A stretch of DNA of 64,000 nucleotides from NCBI RefSeq assembly GCF_001757105.1, contig NZ_MDHN01000003.1, positions 1-64,000 of the forward strand. The letters run 5' to 3'. The notes beneath the pieces are model-generated. The model searched no databases. It saw nothing but the letters and a program-made list of their open reading frames with translations, and was not told where the DNA came from. Made by a program: the position numbers and the translations under genes. This DNA comes from Alteromonas confluentis. Lineage in GTDB: Bacteria > Pseudomonadota > Gammaproteobacteria > Enterobacterales > Alteromonadaceae. Positions 1-8,300 of this stretch are shown here, in pieces; positions within the stretch are counted from its first letter, which is position 1, and every line of letters starts with the position of its first letter.

Positions 1-5
1 TTGGT

Positions 6-25
6 CCAGACTGTGTGAAAACACA
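6..25 (+). repeat. Left terminal inverted repeat of the IS
   Basis: The left end starts CCAGACTGTGTGAAAAC. The reverse complement of 1681-1700 starts CCAGGCTGTGTGAAAAC. The two 20-bp ends match at 17 positions, which is normal for IS termini. They bracket the transposase with about 130 bp at each side. Confidence 0.75.
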
Positions 26-136
26 CTTGCTTGTCGAAGGCGATGAATATCCATATTTTGAAATCGTCGAAGAAGATTTCGATCGCGATTTTCTACAACA
101 CCTGAATTTACCGGAGGCGAGTCAGATTGTCAGGGA

Positions 137-1573
137 TTATCCTTCTCTGATGGCTTTTGTTAGTGCCTGCACGCCCATAATTGCCATCATTCTCTTCATG
201 TTGTAAGCAAGAACATGGAGACTCATCTCGGTACTGACGTTTTTGAATCGTCTTGTCAGAAAGTGAGTTGCGCCCATCCACATTTTTATCGTCCCGAAAG
301 GGTGCTCAACAGTTTGTTTTCGGATCACTGGTGTTTCGGGGGCGTTTGCTAGACGTTCCAGCATGGCTTCAGCTTCTGCCTCATGAATCCAGCGTTTCAT
401 TCGTCTTGGCTCGCGCTTTGAGGTGGTACACTGGTTCCGAATTTTACACTCCTTGCACGCGTTATGATTGAAGTAGACATCTAATTCCAAACCATCTTCG
501 ACGGTTCTCATTCTATTTATCATTTCTTCGCCAGCAGGGCAGGAATAGATATCTTTAGTGGGGTCGTATTTGAATTTGGAGCGATTGAAGATACCCTTTC
601 TTTCCGAGCCAGAGGTATCTGTTTTAGGGACTAAAGTTTCAGCGCCAAGGTCCAGTGTCGCTTTGATATCCTGACGGCTGTAGTAGCCTTTATCTGCCAG
701 AGAAGTGATATCTTTTCTATTTAATATTTCTTGCGTGAGTTTGGTCATCCTTGCTAGCTCGCCACGGTCGTTAGTATTTGTAACATCATGACAGACAATA
801 AGATGATGCTTTGTATCAACCGCGCTTTGGATGTTATAGCAAACTTGGCGTTCCATATTTCTGGTTTTAAGCAATCTGGCATCGGGATCGGTTAGTGATA
901 CCTGTTTGTCTGGGTGCGCTTCTACTACCCGCTTCATTTCCTGTAATTCACCTAGCCTTTTCTTAAACCAAGCCAGTTTATCCTTCACCATTCTTACTCG
1001 ATTATCTGGAACTTCTTTGCGGTCTACTTCGTCAAGCTCCAACAGATATTTAGAAATTTTCGCCTCAACGCGAGCAATCAGGTCATTGGCTTTCTTAGAC
1101 GTAAAGTTATTCGTCTTACTGTTTACGGCTTTGAATTTACTACCGTCAATGGCGACAACGCCCTCACTGAACATATTCAGCTCTCGACATAAAATGACAA
1201 AATGACGGCAAGCCAACTTGATTCCTTCGCCGTTATCACGTCGGAAATCAGCGATAGTTTTAAAGTCCGGCGCTAAACGTTCCAATAACCACATGAGTTC
1301 AAGATTACGGTTGGTTTCTGTTTCCAGTCGACGAGAAGATTGAATACGGTTGAGATAGCCGTAGATATAAAGCTTTAATAAAGTGGCTGGGTGATAACCT
1401 GGGCGGCCCGTTGATTTAGCCTGAACACGTTCAAAACCTAATTCTTGCAAATCAAGTTCATTGACGAAAACGTCAACAATACGAACGGGGTTATCTTCAC
1501 TGATAAAGTCATCCAAAATCTCTGGGAATAAAGTCGCTTGAATACGACATTCTCCTTTAATGTGATTCGTCAT
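137..1573 (-). CDS. IS1182 family transposase
   Basis: A 478-aa transposase that would cut and paste the surrounding element. The N-terminal third has the IS1182/DUF772 signature region (GRPGYHPATLLKLYIYGYL, then LAPDFKTIADFRRDN). The RNase H-like catalytic part follows: VAIDGSKFKAVN supplies the first Asp, and DKGYYS lies in the middle section. A C-terminal cysteine cluster (CPAGEE, then CKECKIRNQC) precedes the VEHPFGTIK segment, which carries the last acidic residue. The frame is uninterrupted and full length for the family, so the copy could be active. It ends about 130 bp from the left inverted repeat. Confidence 0.9.
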   Translation of the reverse strand: MTNHIKGECRIQATLFPEILDDFISEDNPVRIVDVFVNELDLQELGFERVQAKSTGRPGYHPATLLKLYIYGYLNRIQSSRRLETETNRNLELMWLLERLAPDFKTIADFRRDNGEGIKLACRHFVILCRELNMFSEGVVAIDGSKFKAVNSKTNNFTSKKANDLIARVEAKISKYLLELDEVDRKEVPDNRVRMVKDKLAWFKKRLGELQEMKRVVEAHPDKQVSLTDPDARLLKTRNMERQVCYNIQSAVDTKHHLIVCHDVTNTNDRGELARMTKLTQEILNRKDITSLADKGYYSRQDIKATLDLGAETLVPKTDTSGSERKGIFNRSKFKYDPTKDIYSCPAGEEMINRMRTVEDGLELDVYFNHNACKECKIRNQCTTSKREPRRMKRWIHEAEAEAMLERLANAPETPVIRKQTVEHPFGTIKMWMGATHFLTRRFKNVSTEMSLHVLAYNMKRMMAIMGVQALTKAIREG

Positions 1574-1680
1574 AATCAGTCATCAAAGTTCATTAACATG
1601 CTGATTATTATATCAATTAACTACCGAAACAATTAGATTACTTGATCATAATAAGCGGCTTTTTAGACCAAAAAGTGATC

Positions 1681-1700
1681 AGCGTTTTCACACAGCCTGG
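1681..1700 (-). repeat. Right terminal inverted repeat of the IS
   Basis: This is the partner of the repeat at 6-25 (17 of 20 positions identical as inverted repeats). It lies about 108 bp upstream of the transposase start, so the transposase promoter must lie inside this end. Confidence 0.75.
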
Positions 1701-2023
1701 GTCAGAAGCGGACATCAGCATGCTATGCTGCTATAAACGCAAAGCGATTTTTCAGGCGCGAAAATATCAAACGACAGGGAAGTGTGGGGTTTATAGACAC
1801 TTTAAAAGGACAATGCCTGCCGTTAAACGGAAGAGTTTTGCCTTAACGCTAATCAGTTAGATGACTTCAGATATCTAAAAGCGTCTCTCCTATTAAAACA
1901 AGCGGACATTTGTGCGAGGCTACTTTTGCACAAAATAGCCTGATTACAGCTCCCCTTAATCAGTGCTCAGTTTTGGTCTAAGAATTGCTCTTCACTATCA
2001 TCAATTGATAGTTCGGTAAACTT
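1701..2023. other. Intergenic, no gene seen
   Basis: 323 bp between the IS right end and the first hypothetical gene. A reading frame crosses the IS end here but has no family features and no ribosome-binding site, so I do not call it. The AAGCGGACAT motif occurs twice (about 1706 and 1899); related copies recur at about 2590 and 3701. No clear promoter was identified for the downstream gene. Confidence 0.5.
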
Positions 2024-2539
2024 ATGCTCATATCATCCAGTTACGCAACAACTCCTATACAGGCATATAAGCAGTCTGAAACAAAGCCACAAACTGTCGT
2101 TGATGAAACACCAACACGCCAGGGGGATAAAGTCACACTTTCAAAGCCAGCGTTAGACTTGGCTGCGCAGGAAAAAGATAGAGAGTTTTCGAAGAGTTTT
2201 GCGATGGAAGTGGCCAGTCGAAACGAACAAAAAGCAGAAGACATGCTTGCGGCTTTCACATACGGACTTAATAACCCTTTAATCGATATCTCAAATCTGG
2301 ATATGGCTACAGGTGAAGGAGCAACTTACACCGCAACGGGTCAGCCAGTAACAGATGCAAGTGAGGCTCTCTTTGCCAGCCAGAACGAGTCATTGATTAA
2401 ACGAAATGAAATTTTAATTACTCAAGAACGAGAGAAAGGCACCCCCGCAGCTAAGATACTCGAAAAAGTAATGCAATCGATTGACCAGCAACCACAAAGC
2501 TATAAGGACAAAATAGACTGGTCCAGATTATCTTCATAA
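2024..2539 (+). CDS. Hypothetical protein, 171 aa
   Basis: Not recognised. The protein is hydrophilic, with no signal peptide or membrane segment. The N-terminal 50 residues are low in complexity and likely disordered, and include GDKVTLSKPALDLA, faintly like the linear segment of FlgM-type proteins. The rest appears helical. No strong Shine-Dalgarno precedes the ATG, so the start is uncertain. It lies beside another unrecognised gene in the same direction (152-bp gap), between an IS and a Doc toxin, so it is probably accessory cargo. Confidence 0.55.
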   Translation: MLISSSYATTPIQAYKQSETKPQTVVDETPTRQGDKVTLSKPALDLAAQEKDREFSKSFAMEVASRNEQKAEDMLAAFTYGLNNPLIDISNLDMATGEGATYTATGQPVTDASEALFASQNESLIKRNEILITQEREKGTPAAKILEKVMQSIDQQPQSYKDKIDWSRLSS

Positions 2540-2691
2540 AATCAAAGACTGCCAATAGATTCCGATATCAATTTATAACAAAAAGTAAGAAGCGGATATC
2601 ACACCATTAAGCACCTGCTCTTTGTATTGCTGTTGAAGGCTGGGCATATATCTTTCACAAGTAAACAGTCTGAATTGGCCAGGGAAACCAT

Positions 2692-3675
2692 ATGAACTAT
2701 GGAGTTACAATATTATCGGCAGCGTCTGTCGAACGCTTGCAAACCCGCCAACTGAATCAGCAGGAGATCACCGGGTTTGCCGCTATATTATCGCGCGCAG
2801 CCGGGCAACAGGAACCCGCCACTCAGTTTTTGCAGTCCTTATCGCAAGATGAATTAAAGTTGGTACAAAAGGCTCACAGTCTGGCCAGACCGATTCAGCT
2901 TTCAGCACTCTCCCAGGAGGGAGCACAAAACTTATTAAGCCAACCTGATGGCTCCGATTTGGTTGATTTAAATAATGATGGTTTGGTCGAAGTGGGTGAA
3001 GGCAAAACGATTCATTTCCCGCCTGTTAATGCGCCGGCAAGCGTAAAAGCAGCCTGGCAGAAAGCTACTGCGGAACTATCTGAATCCGACAAAGCCACGT
3101 TAGCCCTGACCATGCATCATATGGTATACGGGGTACATATTGATTTACCGGAAGTCAGCCCTAAAGCAGCCTTGCCTCCCGAACAACAATGGAATCAGAC
3201 CAATATAAAGGCGCTGTATGATTATGCCCGGTCAAACCTCCAGTTTAGGATAAACATGGAAGGTTGGACGTCTTACAACAAAATGCTTAATCAGGTTTAT
3301 GAGCGTTTTTTTCGTGCTATTACGACTCTCCCTGCTGCGGGATTAACACCAACTCGCGTGGCGACTACACAGGGCAATGCAATTAGCGCACAGGCGAGTA
3401 ACGCCGAAACTACTACCCCGGAAGTCTCTACCCTGAAGTCCCCCTTATCACGACAACAGCAAATTAATCAATTGTTACTGGATGCCCGGCTCGGTATTGA
3501 GCGTGATAAAATAAAAGAACTCGAAGAAAAAATGGAAGCTGTACGTAGCGATAGTACTTTGAGCAGCATGGAAAAACGGGACAAACTATTGGCACTACAA
3601 GCTTCCATTGAACAATTAGTTAAGCAAGCTCAACAACGTACAATTGAAGAGGAAAAGCGCCGGGCAACGCTCTAA
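2692..3675 (+). CDS. Hypothetical protein with EF-hand-like loop and C-terminal coiled coil
   Basis: Not recognised at family level. The 327-aa protein has no signal peptide. Around residues 88-100 it has DLNNDGLVEVGEG, which matches a calcium-binding EF-hand loop. The middle is mainly helical. The last 65 residues (from about 260) are charged heptad-like sequence (KIKELEEKMEAVR, then KQAQQRTIEEEKRR), which predicts a coiled coil. The start is supported by CAGGGA about 8 bases upstream of the ATG. It may share a transcript with the 171-aa gene upstream. A perfect palindrome follows the stop codon. Confidence 0.6.
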   Translation: MNYGVTILSAASVERLQTRQLNQQEITGFAAILSRAAGQQEPATQFLQSLSQDELKLVQKAHSLARPIQLSALSQEGAQNLLSQPDGSDLVDLNNDGLVEVGEGKTIHFPPVNAPASVKAAWQKATAELSESDKATLALTMHHMVYGVHIDLPEVSPKAALPPEQQWNQTNIKALYDYARSNLQFRINMEGWTSYNKMLNQVYERFFRAITTLPAAGLTPTRVATTQGNAISAQASNAETTTPEVSTLKSPLSRQQQINQLLLDARLGIERDKIKELEEKMEAVRSDSTLSSMEKRDKLLALQASIEQLVKQAQQRTIEEEKRRATL

Positions 3676-3688
3676 ATTAGAGCACTCG

Positions 3689-3708
3689 CCGCTTTTGGTC
3701 AAAAGCGG
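3689..3708. repeat. Perfect palindrome downstream of hypothetical gene
   Basis: CCGCTTTTG, a two-base centre, then CAAAAGCGG: a 9-bp perfect inverted repeat 14 bp after the stop codon at 3675. It has no T-tract and the loop is too short for a normal terminator hairpin. The AAGCGGAC half resembles motifs elsewhere in this accessory block, so it may be a dispersed intergenic repeat unit rather than a terminator. Confidence 0.4.
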
Positions 3709-3750
3709 ACCTTAGCAATGCCATGAAGAACTGGTAAGTAAAGGTAGACT

Positions 3751-4152
3751 TCAGAGATCTGAGTTTTGTTCGAAAATATATTGGGAATAAAGCAAGTCAG
3801 CAAAATCTGACTCATTAATTTGTCCAATGACTAAATCTCTGATCGCATCTGCAAAGAGATCATTGTCAGCGGTTAACTCAAAATCATTGAGCGACAAATA
3901 CTCCAGCGCAACGGCCAAACCTGTTCGCTTGTTAGCATCGGGAAGTGAATGAGATAGCGCTATTGATGCGGCATATTTTGCAGCAATTTCGAAAACGTCA
4001 TCTAAGCCTGAATAGGCAATAGCATTATCGATTCTGCCTAAGGCACCCTGAAGTTTGTTGATATCAGCGGCGCCCTTCATGCCTGGTTCGTTTTCGAGGA
4101 TGAACACGTTAATTTCTATCACGCGTTCAAAGGGGAAGAAAATGAGATCCAT
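3751..4152 (-). CDS. Doc-like (Fic fold) toxin of a type II toxin-antitoxin pair
   Basis: A 133-aa protein of Doc size. Doc/Fic enzymes transfer phosphate or AMP to proteins; Doc itself phosphorylates elongation factor Tu. The Fic core is present as HSLPDANKRTG (about residue 70), with His, Asp, Asn, Lys and Arg in the expected places. The second motif position is Leu where Phe is usual. No inhibitory helix motif is seen, so inhibition should come from the partner upstream. The ATG at 4152 is preferred because it shares its A with the TGA stop of that gene (TGATG), giving translational coupling. An in-frame GTG one codon earlier is the alternative. Confidence 0.8.
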   Translation of the reverse strand: MDLIFFPFERVIEINVFILENEPGMKGAADINKLQGALGRIDNAIAYSGLDDVFEIAAKYAASIALSHSLPDANKRTGLAVALEYLSLNDFELTADNDLFADAIRDLVIGQINESDFADLLYSQYIFEQNSDL

Positions 4153-4322
4153 CACATATCAGCGAGTTTTTCAAACGTACGCTTATGTGTTCTTAAAACT
4201 AACTTAGTTTCAGACTTCACAATTTGCTGACCAGCGTCACCGGACAAATCAAGTTTCTTGCTGGCGGCGATTTTAGGGCGCTTAACAGCTTTCACGCCGT
4301 ATATTTCAATCTTTGTATTCAT
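4152..4322 (-). CDS. Small antitoxin partner of the Doc-like toxin, 56 aa
   Basis: A 56-codon frame starting MNTKIEIYGVKAVKRPKI and ending in EKLADM, directly upstream of the Doc-like gene, with stop and start overlapping as TGATG. The start has a good ribosome-binding site (AGAGGTG about 6 bases upstream). The protein is basic and small. It does not look like classical Phd, so the family is not assigned, but its position, size and coupling are those of an antitoxin. Function is inferred from context. Confidence 0.65.
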   Translation of the reverse strand: MNTKIEIYGVKAVKRPKIAASKKLDLSGDAGQQIVKSETKLVLRTHKRTFEKLADM

Positions 4323-4347
4323 AAACACCTCTAATAATGTGACAGCT

Positions 4348-4376
4348 ATTATACCTCTGATTCGAAGATAAGAAAA
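4348..4376 (-). promoter_or_regulatory. Likely promoter of the antitoxin-toxin pair
   Basis: On the minus strand a consensus TATAAT lies at 4348-4353, about 25 bp upstream of the antitoxin start codon. The best -35 is the weak TTTTCT at 4371-4376, 17 bp away. TA promoters are usually autorepressed; no clear operator palindrome was found. Confidence 0.45.
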
Positions 4377-4502
4377 TCTGGCGAACAGGTACTAAATTAG
4401 TGGTGTTTAGTTTACAGCTTATTCGAGAGAAAAGAACGTTACAACTTCCTGTTTCAGAACTTCCGGCCCATACTACAAATTATTAATTGCCGGGAGATTG
4501 CT

Positions 4503-5111
4503 ATGGCAGCCGCTAGCAAACCTTGGAACAAACACCGAATTATTGGACAGAAGCGACCGCTGAAGATTTCTCACATATGGGGGATCAGAATTAGATTGGA
4601 AATAGAAGACAACAAACGCGACTTAGCATTATTCAATTTGGCGCTGGACAGTAAACTTCGCGGCTCCGATTTGGTCAAGCTGCTCGTATCGGATGTCATG
4701 TCGGGTGGCGTGGTAATGCGACGCGCACTTGTGACACAGCAAAAAACAGGCTCTCCGGTTCAGTTCGAAATTACTGAGGGTACGAGAAAATCTGTGCTGG
4801 ACTGGATCAATTTTAAGGGCCTCAATTACAGCAGTTATTTGTTCCCATCAGCAAAAGTCCCTGGAGAACACATTTGCACCAGGCAATATAACCGCATATT
4901 CCACGGCTGGATTGAAAAACTAGGTCTCGACCCCACGCTTTACAGCACGCATACCATGCGAAGGACTAAGGCTTACCTGATTTATAAAAAAACGAAAAAT
5001 CTACGCGTTGTTCAGTTGCTACTTGGTCATAAGAAGCTTGAGAGCACCGTGAGGTACCTTGGGATCGAAGTTGATGATGCTCTGGATATTGCTGAATCGC
5101 TCGATATTTAA
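4503..5111 (+). CDS. Small tyrosine recombinase (FimB-sized)
   Basis: A 202-aa site-specific recombinase that lacks a separate N-terminal core-binding domain. The catalytic residues of the family are visible: Arg53 (SKLRGSDL), Lys81 (QKTGSP), His150 and Arg153 (THTMRR), His176 (LLGHKKLE) and the nucleophile Tyr185 (VRYLG). Its length is that of FimB/FimE-type invertases and short island integrases rather than phage integrases (about 400 aa). GGGAG lies 8 bases before the ATG. It sits just upstream of the secreted toxin gene, in the same direction, so it may have mobilised or may switch that locus. Its substrate is unknown. Confidence 0.85.
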   Translation: MAAASKPWNKHRIIGQKRPLKISHIWGIRIRLEIEDNKRDLALFNLALDSKLRGSDLVKLLVSDVMSGGVVMRRALVTQQKTGSPVQFEITEGTRKSVLDWINFKGLNYSSYLFPSAKVPGEHICTRQYNRIFHGWIEKLGLDPTLYSTHTMRRTKAYLIYKKTKNLRVVQLLLGHKKLESTVRYLGIEVDDALDIAESLDI

Positions 5112-5150
5112 AAAAGTAAAAATCAGAACTTCTCCCACATAAGTCATTAG

Positions 5151-5186
5151 AAAGCACAGAAAGCAGAGAAAGCAGAGAAAGCAGAG
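5151..5186 (+). repeat. Four tandem 9-bp repeats
   Basis: AAAGCACAG is followed by three exact copies of AAAGCAGAG, end to end, 40 bp after the recombinase stop codon. It lies in the 229-bp gap before the toxin gene. Copy number could vary by slippage; no function is apparent. Confidence 0.8.
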
Positions 5187-5237
5187 CTTCTACGAATTCA
5201 ATCAGCAAAGTTTGCCCATTTTCAGGTAGGGAATTGC

Positions 5238-5269
5238 ATTTAGACACATAAATTTTTTATTGTCTAAAT
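5238..5269. promoter_or_regulatory. Inverted repeat upstream of the toxin gene
   Basis: ATTTAGACA at 5238-5246 and TGTCTAAAT at 5261-5269 form a perfect 9-bp inverted repeat with a 14-bp A+T-rich spacer. It sits 71 bp before the toxin start. It could be an operator or recombinase site. No second copy flanking an invertible segment was seen. A TATATA element at about 5322 and AAGGA at about 5329 lie closer to the gene. Confidence 0.4.
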
Positions 5270-5340
5270 TAATTTTTTAATGTACTTTCGCGCCCCCAAA
5301 TTTTGCAACGACGCAAAGTTATATAACCAAGGATGAAATC

Positions 5341-8300
5341 ATGGCTGCTAAAGGATTGCTCCAATCCCTACTGTTATCTGCTTTTCTTTTCCCACTAACT
5401 AGTCACGCGACGACCTTTGTCAAAGGCAACATTGATGCCCCGAGCGGTAATAATACAAGCTTCACTATAAAAGGTTGGGCATGTCAAACCGAGCGAAACC
5501 AGTCAATAAACGTGCATGTGTATTCAGGGGGGCGAGCGGGATTGGGAGGTCGTTTTCTCACTTCCGCGACCGCCAATAAGTCTTCTGCACAGGGCATTGC
5601 AAACGCTTGTAATAACTCCGTTACTACAAACAACCGCTTTTCTATTAACCTTACACAAGAGCAAATTTATCAACATCGTGGGCGAGAAATCTTTGTGCAT
5701 GGTATTTCCGTTGCTGGTACGCCAAATGAAGCAATCGCAGGCTCAGGAAAATACAAAATGCCGTTACCTCCTGTATCCAATGTGGTTGGTAACATTGATG
5801 CATTATATCAAAGCGGCAGCAAGACTTTCGTGAAAGGCTGGGCTTGTCAACAGTATTTAGACAAACCCATTAAAATACATATATTTGCAGGAGGTCAGTC
5901 CGGTAACGGGACTCTCATTAAATCTCTCACCGCTAATAAAAGTTCTGGCACCAATATCGCCTCAGCGTGTAAAGCCACAGGTAAGACTTACTATTTTAAT
6001 ACTGAGATTCCTGCATCTCACGTTACTGCGCATGCAGGTAAAGCCATCTATGTTCACGGGATATCCCCTTTCAAAACTGGGAATCGCCTGATTTCAAAAT
6101 CTGGGGTATTTAAGCTTCCCAAAATTGAATTAACCGACTCTATAAAAAAAGCGGCTTTATCAGACTTGGAGGAATATACCTTTGAACCATTTTATGCAGG
6201 ACAGATGAAAGGGTTGGAAGCCGTTAACGTATCAAAATCTGGTAACAGCCTTGAACTTAGTGCAAAACTGTTAGAAAGAGCATTAGTACGGTTAGGAGGT
6301 GGCGCCAACTCAATAGCTATTGATAACTTTAAGGTAGTCCGCGGTCGTATACGCGTTAACGTCGCAACATTAAAGGATTGGCTAGGCGTTGAATCTGAGA
6401 GCTATATAAAACTAATTTTATCGCATGCCGGTTTGGGGCCGACCAAAAAATCGCTAAATGGTATTGTATACTACGAATTTACCCATCACTGGGTGAATTT
6501 AGGTGGAAAGGACATAGATCCCACGCTAAAAAGGCATTCTAAGATTGAAAAACTAAACATGCACGACGATGCGGGTGTAGATACGCAGCAGTCAGCTAGT
6601 AGCGTTTTTAACGGCAGTAAGCGTGGTGGTAATGGCGAGTTTTACCCTGATGTAGTGCAACTTGACGAATTACTTTATGAGAATGAAGAAGGTGTTGCGG
6701 AGTATTTGAACAGTTCAAACGTAGTTTACGGTGATTACATTTCTCAGAGAAAGCCTGTTGGTAGTCTGAAAGGTTACAGTTATTCATCGGGCTTACCTTA
6801 TGAAATTATCACGCGTGAAGAATTAATGACTCTTTCATCACGCAGCGACCCGTTTAGTTTTGTACCTGAAGACTATAAGCACAAAATTAAAATCGAAGCA
6901 GTAACAGACGGCTTTTATGGTTTGAAAAATATTTTCATCAATGTCAGCGAAGCCACACAAAAATCTCTTTTCATTGATTACGTGCCGTCGGACTCGACAA
7001 TGGAGGCAAAAATTAATGGTTTTGGAGGTATTCTTAATTCACCATATACAGCCACCACAACAAAAGACAGTATATACCTAAAACCTCGCGTCAGGCTTGG
7101 CGAGGAAACGGTAGCCACATCAATTGTCAGTCTCATGGCAGGTAGAACACAAAACCTGACCGTTTCGTTTTGTTTAGGAACTGTTTGTGATTCAAAAGTT
7201 GAACATGAAATCTCTGTCGGTGGTGTTCATGCGATAGCGTTAGATGCAATAAATATCAATCCTGACTTGATTGCAGAAGCTCCAGAACAGCTTGATACGC
7301 TAGCTAAAGAGTACGCATCAAATTTGCTCGATAGTCGCTTTTCGGGGCCGATGCTCTCTCATCTAGGCAGACTTTATCACCGACATTTGGATATTGAGGC
7401 AGACAGGGCCTCCAGTGTCAGTGGCGCACTAATTTACAACACGATTAATGAAGCTATCATTTCCCTGAATCTGAGCACCCGTAATGAAGGTGGCAAAAAG
7501 ATTCTGTCTCTTGGCTCACGACAAATCGATGCCCCACGTTTGAAATACTCTGTTGCACCGACATCTGTCGATAATAACTTTAGTCAAGCACCGATATTAT
7601 TTGGCCTAGGGGTTACCGCCTCCTCACTGGAGCATTCTCTATTTGCGAAAACGCTGGGTTGGCAAACAGAGTCGACGATGTCAGTGCTACGCTACGCAGG
7701 GATGAACGAAGAGCCGATTTTTGTTTTGAGTAAAAGCAACTTTGATGCACTTAAAAGCAAGCTTTCTTACGATACTTCGACTATCAATACTTTTAAACAA
7801 GCGGTTAACAGCGGATATCTCATTATTGCGCCACAGGGCCCGCAAACCATATTAGGAAGACCATATACAGCCTATATTCGCCTTCATCAAGACACCGGTG
7901 GTGGACGTTACATGATAAACGGTGTGAATGGCGGCATTGGGATGCTGGATGATTTATCATTATATGAAACCAATAGGACGTTGGGTGACTATGTCGATAG
8001 TTTTAGCAATTTTGTACCAATAGCAGGTTCAGCCGTGCTTGACGGTATTCTAATGGGTGATAGAAATGAGAAACTTTATGAAACCACATTAGAAATGGAA
8101 ATTGCTGATGCATCCTCAACCGTGACGGAATGGGTAGTTGTAGGTGATATCAGAAATATTGCTTATGACCTTTACGACTTTTCTGAAGGGCAAGGTTCTT
8201 ATCTCAACTTAGGCGTGTCTGTAATAGCTGTTTTACCCTACGGCGATGTTGCAAAAACAGGTTACAAGTACACGGACAAAGCACTCAGTGCTGCGGGGCT

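Larger units (their letters stand above)
6..1700 (-). mobile_element. IS1182-type insertion sequence, complete
   Basis: An apparently complete insertion sequence of about 1.7 kb. One transposase gene lies between terminal inverted repeats at 6-25 and 1681-1700. Size, the single long reading frame and a DDE transposase with a DUF772-like N-terminus fit the IS1182 family. A target duplication could not be established because only five bases lie outside the left end. The outer boundaries are set by the inverted repeats and could be off by a few bases. Confidence 0.8.

Noticed and set aside
15..206. 63-aa plus-strand frame at the window start
   Set aside because: It begins inside the left IS inverted repeat and runs into the transposase gene on the other strand; no family features.
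1642..1860. 72-aa plus-strand frame across the IS right end
   Set aside because: It spans the IS boundary and has no ribosome-binding site or recognisable content.
5151..5186. CRISPR-like array
   Set aside because: 9-bp units with no spacers; simple tandem repeat only.
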